The position numbers were made by a program, and so were the translations under genes. A stretch of 64,000 nucleotides of DNA from Trichosphaerium sp. ATCC 40318 (Eukaryota; Discosea; Flabellinia; Trichosidae). Shown here one piece after another: positions 56,993-64,000 of the stretch. The stretch is taken from NCBI GenBank assembly GCA_038496445.1, contig JALMLS010000556.1:1-64000 (forward strand), in the 5' to 3' direction. The notes under the pieces are model-generated. The model saw only the letters and a list, made by a program, of their open reading frames with translations, ran no database searches and was not told where the DNA came from. Every line of letters begins with the position of its first letter. The stretch's first letter is position 1.

Positions 56993-58951
56993 TTATTTAT
57001 CCAATAAATCTCCCCAGCGTTCTGCTGTTGATGTCAACACGGTTTTGAAACGTGTGTCAAGCGTTTGCCATTCTTCTGTTTTCATAAAAGTGTTCAAGCG
57101 TTTTATAATATGGAACATAGTAACTGCACGAACATTTGTTGCCATGTATACATCACTTATTGTAAACAAAAACAAAGCATTGCTGTCATCAACGGCTTTG
57201 CATATAATTTCTTCCAACTAGAATAAATAATAAGTATGTGGAATAGATTCTCAGGCAGTCTGTTACCACCCAAAAACGAATGTCAACTATATTACAACAG
57301 CTGAAAAAAGAAACTAAAAAAGTTCACAATATTGCCGAACAACAGCACAGTTCAAACTTCCTTCGTCTCTTGGAGGTTTTTAAAAACACCCATGCGTGAA
57401 GTTTATAAGCAAAATAAAACCTAAGGTGTGATGGCGGTAAACAAAAAGCGTACTATATGTGAAAGACCTTCCAGACCGAATATTTTGTTTGAAAACATCA
57501 AAAGCTCAACAGCAAGCTGACCTTGTTCTTCACTTATCTCAACTTTATCTGTATACAAGTACTCCAAAGTAGCTTTAAACACTTCATCACTAGCTCCTGG
57601 TATCCTTATAGTTTTTGATCGTCCTTCGGCATACCCAGAAGAGAGCATTGTTGAGTAGTAATCACAACGTGAAAGAAGAAACTTATGTGCATGAACAATT
57701 GTTCCCTGATCAGTAAACAATTAACATAACTTTTTTGTTGCAAACTGAACTTACGCTATCAAGCTCTATGTCAATATCACTGTATTCAAGGCTATCAATA
57801 AAACCATGTATGTAGTCGGTTATTTCCTCCTCAGGTAAAGGAACTAACTCTTTGCTGAGATAAATATCGCACAGCCTTATAAGGCGCTTTGGGAATCCTA
57901 GATAAAACCCAAGAATTAGCAAGATGTGACGTTGTTCTTAGTCTTTAATACCTAGGCTTTCGGCCATGTCTTTTGTTGTTCTAGCCATTATATTAGACGT
58001 TATATTAATGCTGTCAGTGTAGAGATAAATCAATAAAGGAAGGAAATCAGAGCTTAATGTAAAATCCAAAACTATCCGGGCTTTGTTTCCAGTTAAACAC
58101 TCAAAGAATGTAGCTCTTGCTAGTATTAGAGCGTGAGCTTGTATTTCTTTATCTTTTAAAACAATAGTTACTTCTTGAAATACTCCAGTGCAACCTAATA
58201 ACGAATTGTAAGCACGTGAGACAAATAACAGAACAAAAGGACATAGGTTCTTTTGAATGTAACAAAAATGTGATTTCGAACCTGTAATTGGATCTAGATC
58301 CATTTTTATACTTGTTATATCCTTTCTCTCTCTTGAATCAGATATCGCAAAATCAGAAATGAACTTTACAATCACTTTAGCACCCTACAACAACAAAAAA
58401 AAAGTCAGACTTTTTCGCATTTCAAAAAACAATATCACGTGCTTTTTTTCTTATTAGCTTAGGTGGAAATTCAAGATTTTCATTACCACGAAGTATTAAT
58501 ACATTTAACTTCTTGAGTTGACCAACTTCCGCTGGTAATTTTTCGATTTCGTTGTCAGCCAGGTTAAGTTCGCATAACTTAGTCAACTTTCCGATTTCTC
58601 GAGGAATGTGTTTAATCTACAATCTTATTAGCAGTTCGTTACGCGTTTTAAAGTGTTTTTACATAGTTTCCTGCTAGTTTTAGCTCTTCTAGATTTGTTA
58701 AGCGTCCAATTTGCGGAGGGATCACTGATAGCTTATTCCCTGTTAAATATAGCTCCCTCAGGGAGTACATATTTAAAACAGGTAACGGTATCTCTTTAAT
58801 AAAGTTCTGGCTGTTTAAAATAAGCTTATACGTAAAGTATTGCTTCATACCTCAAAGACAGCATTAAAACGCCGTCTTTAAACTCATCGGTGCTTGTAAT
58901 GTAATAAATGCCTTCGTCTACATGGCATATCCGCTTGGGTGGTTCAGACAT
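56993..58951 (-). CDS. Leucine-rich repeat protein with two BTB domains
   Basis: ATG at 58951 (MSEPPKRICHVDEGIYYITS). Leucine-rich repeats follow (YSLRELYLTGNKLSVIPPQI, TNLEELKLAGNYVKTL, TKLCELNLADNEIEKLP). The first BTB domain is in VTIVLKDKEIQAHALILARA and SSDFLPLLIYLYTDSINI. The second is IVHAHKFLLSRCDYYSTMLS with EVFKATLEYLYTDKVEIS. A C-terminal helical region (DVYMATNVRAVTMFHIIKRL, WQTLDTRFKTVLTS) ends at 56993. BTB pairs after a recognition domain usually make adaptors for cullin-3 ubiquitin ligases, with the LRR binding substrate; this is inferred from domains only. At least five introns are present. Confidence 0.75.
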
Positions 58952-59041
58952 CGAAGAAGCTCTGCTGAGAATATAACAGGCAACGTTTAGTGTATTTTTT
59001 GGCGAATTTAGAAGAATGTAAAGTCGAACTTCAGAGAAGGG

Positions 59042-59317
59042 TCAAGAATAACATATATCGCTTCTGATTGAATTCTCTTCTTTCACGTGGCTTAATGTTT
59101 CAGTAATTGCTTGACATAATTGACTTGGATATTTATCCATAAAAACTACTATCTTAAGTATAAACCTGATAGAGGGGTTTTTTTTTTCTGACATTGGCCG
59201 CCAAGGAATTAAAACGATATCAGCTGCACTCACGGAAGTCAAGCTGTCTAGTCGGGGTGTATACTTGCTGCACAAACCTTTCAAGAAAGATACCGTTACC
59301 TTGTACAAAGCATCATC
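59042..59317 (-). CDS. Small unrecognised open frame, 5' end unclear
   Basis: An open minus-strand stretch of about 90 residues ending TAG-side at 59042, reading DDALYKVTVSFLKGLCSKYT, SVSAADIVLIPWRPMSEKKN and DKYPSQLCQAITETLSHVKE. A possible upstream exon near 59340-59400 reads VVIVNNVVTLGFI. Composition looks coding. No family is recognised and no Met start lies in the stretch, so it is probably a terminal exon. Confidence 0.35.
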   Translation of the reverse strand, partial: DDALYKVTVSFLKGLCSKYTPRLDSLTSVSAADIVLIPWRPMSEKKNPSIRFILKIVVFMDKYPSQLCQAITETLSHVKEENSIRSDICYS

Positions 59318-60474
59318 TCAAAACGAGATAGTCTACAAGATATCTCCTTTTCGAACTATAAATCCAAGCGTAACAACGTTATTGACGATCACTACACAAC
59401 TTAATATTCGGTTAGTACGTAGTTAAGCTAAATATGGAAATAGTACATAGAATGTGATACCAAGAACAAAACGAATTTTCCGAGTTCCACCGAGAAAAAT
59501 CTTCGTTGAATTGAAAAGTGAGACCAGATACGATTGCCCTAAATGTTGTCTAGGGTTACATGTATTCATATATACAGTATTTTATGTGATGGCACGACTT
59601 GTTGGGTACTTCCTCTTTTACGCTTACCTTGCCGTACTATCTCAGAAACCAGTTTTTCTTGTAAAACTTTTGGTAGCGATTCACGTTGTTCCCCTAGCGC
59701 CACACTAAAAACCACGCTCGCAAATGTTTGACATCCCATACTATATCCAGTTACTAGAAGCTTAGCCTTTCTAGTGTACTATAATCTTTTTGAGGTATTT
59801 TGGTAAAAGTTCGGGTAAAACTCTTGTAGTGTAAGGGAAGTCTTCCCATCCCAAAAACTTGTGCATCTTGAGAGTTCAAAATACTCTGTTAGTATTTGGG
59901 AAGTCCCTTTTTACCCGTCTTATAGACGTTTATATTGTACACTTTATGATAGTCATGTGATAAAACCCAGCACCCATTCTTTTTCAAGAGTCAATTTTTG
60001 TTTTGACTTGCGCACCAGTGTGGTTTGTAGCGCGATTGTGTTTATTATGAATACAGTCTATTCTGTAGCACGTATTTATTAGTATGTGGTATGATAGTTA
60101 TGAAATTTTAAAATTTTAGGTTTGCAGTAGATGGGTTCTTGTTGTGTAGTTTTTTTTGTCGGATCAATGTCTCGGGTTTTGCTGCTAGTTGGGTTCCGAG
60201 TTACAAAAAATCTCATCCTGCATCCAACCTATCTATTCTTCTATGCTTACGAGTAATAGTAAATAACCAATTATTTCAATTGGTTGCGCTAGAAGCACTT
60301 TAGTTTGGGGACATGGCGAGGGTTTTGTTGAAAAAGTAAAAACGGCATATAAGGGTGTTGTAGCCTAATCGAGATAGTGAAGAACAGTTTCATTTGGAGC
60401 GTGCAGATAGGATTCACTTTTATGTGTACCGCTAGCGTTGGTAGTGTGAGTGATACAAACTTTTTCCTCCAAGG
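59318..60474. other. Spacer
   Basis: No supported gene. A short palindrome GGGAAG-T-CTTCCC occurs near 59840-59853 and part of it recurs near 59900. Confidence 0.35.
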
Positions 60475-63400
60475 ATGCGACAACTCTTCCTCCTTCTTTC
60501 AATTTGCCTGTGTGTATTCGCAGCAGGTTCAAGACATTACATAGCACAAAATGTTGATATACGCAACCGTCCTCATGTTCAAGTACGATCTAACGTCATC
60601 ACCAAGTAAGAAAGTAACACGTTTAATAACAGGGTACAATCTCAGCTTCAGACTTCTTCTATGACCAAGACGCTCAAACCATTGGATGGTACATAACCTT
60701 TTTATACAAAAACACCAAAAATGGCTAAACACTTAGTTGAACTTCTTCGGTTGGAGAAAACTAAACTGTGCTTTTCCACGCGTTTCTTTTCTTTTAAATT
60801 TCATACACCCGAACTACAAAGCATTCACTTTGCTTATGGATAATACCGTGACGTGGTTATTGTTTTCGTTTACGTAGAAATCACAAAGGCATTAAAAACT
60901 TTAGTCAAATCACAAAAGATCGCTCGATTTGTGACTTGTGCTTTTTTTTCGAGTCTCGAGGTTCGCTTTATCTCACTTATTCTAGGATATACAACGGAAC
61001 AAACGCTGGATCATTGAGTGAGGCTTATATTTACAAAGAGGTATCACGTGATTAAGAATTCTGTTTAAGCTGCGTACTTACTTTGACGCCAGAATATTCG
61101 CCTTCGTAAGTGCGAGAGTAGTTGTGAAGCTTTTGGAGAAGAAAGAAACATACCAGTACTCACATCGTCTGGTAATACAAAAGCGGACCGTAATGGTTGT
61201 AAATGTTGGAACGTGAGCCCCAATGCAGGTAGCGGACAAGTTACTGAACTCTGCTTCAGCGGAAATAAAATATGCTTGTACGTATCTGTCTTTGCGACTA
61301 AATCTTTTTAACACGTTGAATAGCGTTAAATTTAAGAGTGGCGAAGAATGGATTTTCGATCATACCAAAGTCCAATTGAGCTCTAACTTCCCTGACAATG
61401 CTTTCTTGGAAGATCAGTATGTTGTTTTTACCCAAAAAAGTTTATGTAATTCTTATTTTTCTGTTTTAGATCTTCACGTGATGGTTGTACAGATGAGTGT
61501 GCACAAGTTTTCGATATTGTCATGGTTCTTGATGAATCTGGAAGTATCGGCCCCGCACAAGTATGCTAGGATATATTTGCTTTCTGCTTGGGCAACGTTT
61601 TGCTGTGATATGTTAGTACTGATGTTAACTTTAGTGGGAAGATTTGCTAGGATTCGCCAAGCGACTTGTAAATGCATTCAAAGTTGGTAGAAATGATGCA
61701 AACTTTGGTATGTTCATGTGAATCCTTCAACCGTAATAGTTGTTTACTTGTATCTTACTTAATTTTCTCAGCATTAAAACTGTATGCTGAGACTGGAAGA
61801 AGTCTTTTGCCGCTTTCTGGAAGTAAATCCACAATTATAAATCAACTCAACAGTAAGTACTGCCTTCTACATCGTTTTTTGAAACGCTTTGTTTAACATT
61901 TATCTTACAGACATCAACAAAAAAAATGGATTCACTTGTATCGGATGTGGTATGGAACTAGCGTACAATGAGCTTCAAAGCAATAAAAGACCAGGTGTTC
62001 CAGGTGTATGTGATTTATTTACCAACTTCTTCTTCATTTTGTGGATAATTAACACGTGATTTTAGCTTATCTTGACATTGACTGATGGTGTAAACAACAG
62101 ACCTTGTGATAGAAATGCATGCGGGGGTGACTGTATACGGTACTAAAACAGCTAAAGGGCGATTTATTGCTTGTACACACTAATTGAACGTCATAGTGAT
62201 GGTGATTGTAAATGTTGTAGAGGAACTCCTCCGTACGGAACCGGTTTTGTTGAAAACCTTATTTACTCTGACTTGTTAGAGATTTTGGACCTGGTGGACA
62301 AAGATGTCAAAACTGTGGAGGAAGAGATGAACTTGAGCTATGGAGTGATAGAGCAAAGAGTGTATGTTACTTTGCTTTTGTTTAGCCGCAACTGACATGT
62401 GTTTTGTTCTAGGCTGGATACAAACTTGTTTCTATTGCTGTCGGTGATAACACTTCTCCACTTGATCTAGAAACTATCTCAAGTGGGCCTGCTGATATTA
62501 TTAAAGTCGATAACTTTGCTGCTCTTGATGAAAAACTTCAAAACATTCTTTCTGTTATTTGCCCAGGTACATCCAACATTTTGTTGTAAGATTAATCTTT
62601 CTAGTGAACAACGGAAATGATTGCGGTGTTGCCTGTAATGGAGCTTGTCATTGTGGACAAGAATGTACATGCCCTTCAAGTATGTCAGAAACGAGCACAT
62701 TCATGTCTTTTTTCTCTCAATGCTTGTTTTTAAAGTCTAAGTTCTTGTTTAGAATGTGAACCAAAGGACTTCTGTCATGAATCAATATGTGTCAAAGCTG
62801 CTGGATTCGCTTGCGTAGAGACTGAGAAGAATTGTAACGACAATAACCGATGTACAAGAGATACTTGTGATCCTAAAAGTAAGTTGAAACAAAACATTCG
62901 ATTCATCTTGTACTCATGTATTTGTTCCTTAGAACCTGGTGGTTGCTCAAATGACCCAATAAAGTGTGATAGTAAGTCAAAGTGTATAATCGATGACTGT
63001 AGACCAAATGTTGGTGTAAGTTGAGTAGAAAACTCACTTTATCAAAACCAAGCTAACTCGTTTTGTTCACTTAGTGCACAACAAAACCTGTAGTCTGTCC
63101 GGTGGCAAACAAATGCGAAGTACCAATATGTGATCCTATAACGGGATGTAGTACAAAGGACATCAAACAAGAAGATTGCAAGATGCAAGCCCCAGTGGCT
63201 ACTAGGGTACCTATTTGATAGCACCTTTATTTTTTGTATCTTCCATAGCTAAGGTTTCTCCTTTAGAACGAATGTTGGGAACATTGGTGTGATGATGGTA
63301 AAGGTTGTTTAAGAAAACAAAAGGATTGTAGTGGTGATAACAAATGTAAAAACTATGGCTGTGATCCTACATCAGGTAATCATCATTATTCTTTCACAAA

Positions 63401-64000
63401 ATTCGATGATTTTGTTTTGAAGGTTCTTTACTTACGCTTAAAACCAGGCTGTACTATGGAAGACAAGGACTGCACTCAAAATGACAAGTGTAAAGAATAC
63501 TCTTGCCTTCGTACGTCTTAAGAAAAAAGCTGCTTCTTTTTTTGTATCACGTGTTTTGATCATAATTCTTCTTTTTTTTGTGTTTACTCATATGCTTAAC
63601 TTTTTTAACATTCAGCAAATGTCGGTTGCCGTGCTGAACCAAGAACTTGTGACGATACCAAAGTTTGTACAGAAAATGTGTGCCTTTCCAATGGAACGTA
63701 CGAACATCAAAACAACTGAAGAACATGAATTTGTTTTGACAGTTTCCTCTGTTTTTAGCTTTGTTAGTTATGTATTAACACTATATACACTAGGTGTATA
63801 AACCCTGATCTAAATTGCAGTGTATGTCAATTTACGGACACTGCGCAATTTGTTGACTGTGATGCAGTGTTTAAGGATGAACTCGATGTACTATGGGTTG
63901 TTGCCAAACAATTTCTAAGTCAATTGTTGTTTTAGGCCAACAAGTGTTTGGAGGCTTATTGCGATACAATGGGTACTGGCGCAACTCCACCAGAAAACTG
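60475..64000 (+). CDS. Secreted von Willebrand A / CTDC Cys-repeat protein (3' partial)
   Basis: ATG at 60475; signal peptide (MRQLFLLLSICLCVFAAGS). The N-terminal region has a SpaA/choice-of-anchor-like stretch (GCKCWNVSPNAGSGQVTELC; VKFKSGEEWIFDHTKVQLSS). The vWA domain begins IVMVLDESGSIGPAQ (MIDAS DxSxS), continues RSLLPLSGSKSTIINQLN, TCIGCGMELAYNELQSNK and ALILTLTDGVNN (third MIDAS Asp), and ends KLVSIAVGDNTSPLDLETIS. From 62580 on come Cys-rich repeats of the Dictyostelium CTDC type (NCNDNRCTRDTCDPK, KCIIDDCRPNVGC, KCEVPICDPITGC, CSGDNKCKNYGCDPTSGC). The gene runs past the window edge. The architecture fits an extracellular matrix or adhesion protein. Confidence 0.82.

Noticed and set aside
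59454-59731. Overlapping plus-strand frames rich in Cys and hydrophobic residues
   Set aside because: No ATG, no splice logic, two frames equally open.
1-64000. tRNA or rRNA genes
   Set aside because: I saw no sequence with a convincing B box and cloverleaf; the GGGTTCTAGTTCC inside the foldback element lacks the rest.
1-64000. CRISPR array or bacterial operon
   Set aside because: Regular repeats here are ankyrin exons separated by introns; genes have introns and mixed strands.

Overview
The window is nuclear DNA from an intron-rich, AT-rich unicellular eukaryote. Most genes are cut by introns of about 45-65 bases (a few reach 150-330), usually starting GTACGT or GTAAGT and ending TAG or CAG, and the standard stop codons are used. 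Several genes resemble amoebozoan, especially dictyostelid, architectures: a hybrid histidine kinase/receiver/class III cyclase fusion, a von Willebrand A protein with CTDC-type cysteine repeats, ankyrin-PARP fusions and a gametolysin-like protease. I infer an amoebozoan-type protist but cannot name the species.

Layout. 1-5192 (+): 3' part of the histidine kinase-receiver-cyclase gene. 5436-6195 (-): F-box/MORN_2 repeat gene. 6196-7554: intergenic, with a foldback element. 7555-10030: small conserved-looking gene, fucosyltransferase-like gene, small membrane ORF. 10031-13429: mostly empty. 13430-16746: small membrane proteins and a CLASP-like TOG gene. 16973-18864 (-): inward-rectifier K+ channel. 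19054-21723 (+): MFS/spinster-like transporter. 21956-22985 (-): unrecognised gene.

The centre, 23114-37040, holds three large paralogous ankyrin-PARP genes (+, -, +): the first two tail-to-tail, the last two head-to-head. Each ankyrin repeat sits in its own phase-1 exon, and the first two genes share a 595-base near-identical inverted tract.

37041-40232 holds an inverted duplication with one intact gene and one decayed copy, a putative membrane gene and a secreted-protein gene. 40896-44041 (-) is an AFG2/SPATA5-type AAA+ ATPase, divergent by 61 bases from a MerT-like gene (44103-44547). 44639-45475 (-) is an intronless stand-alone piece of PRP8. 46566-47821 (-) is an F-box gene, divergent by 91 bases from a gametolysin-like, membrane-anchored metalloprotease (47913-54134). 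Then come an intronless parallel beta-helix protein (55000-56262), an LRR/BTB/BTB gene (56993-58951, -) and the 5' part of the vWA/Cys-repeat gene (60475 to the window end).

The genes do not form one pathway. The local theme is tandem and inverted duplication (ankyrin-PARP cluster, foldback structures) among ordinary signalling, transport and secreted-protein genes. The palindrome ATCACGTGAT recurs across introns and spacers far more often than composition predicts. All gene models were spliced by eye, so exon borders not given explicitly are approximate.
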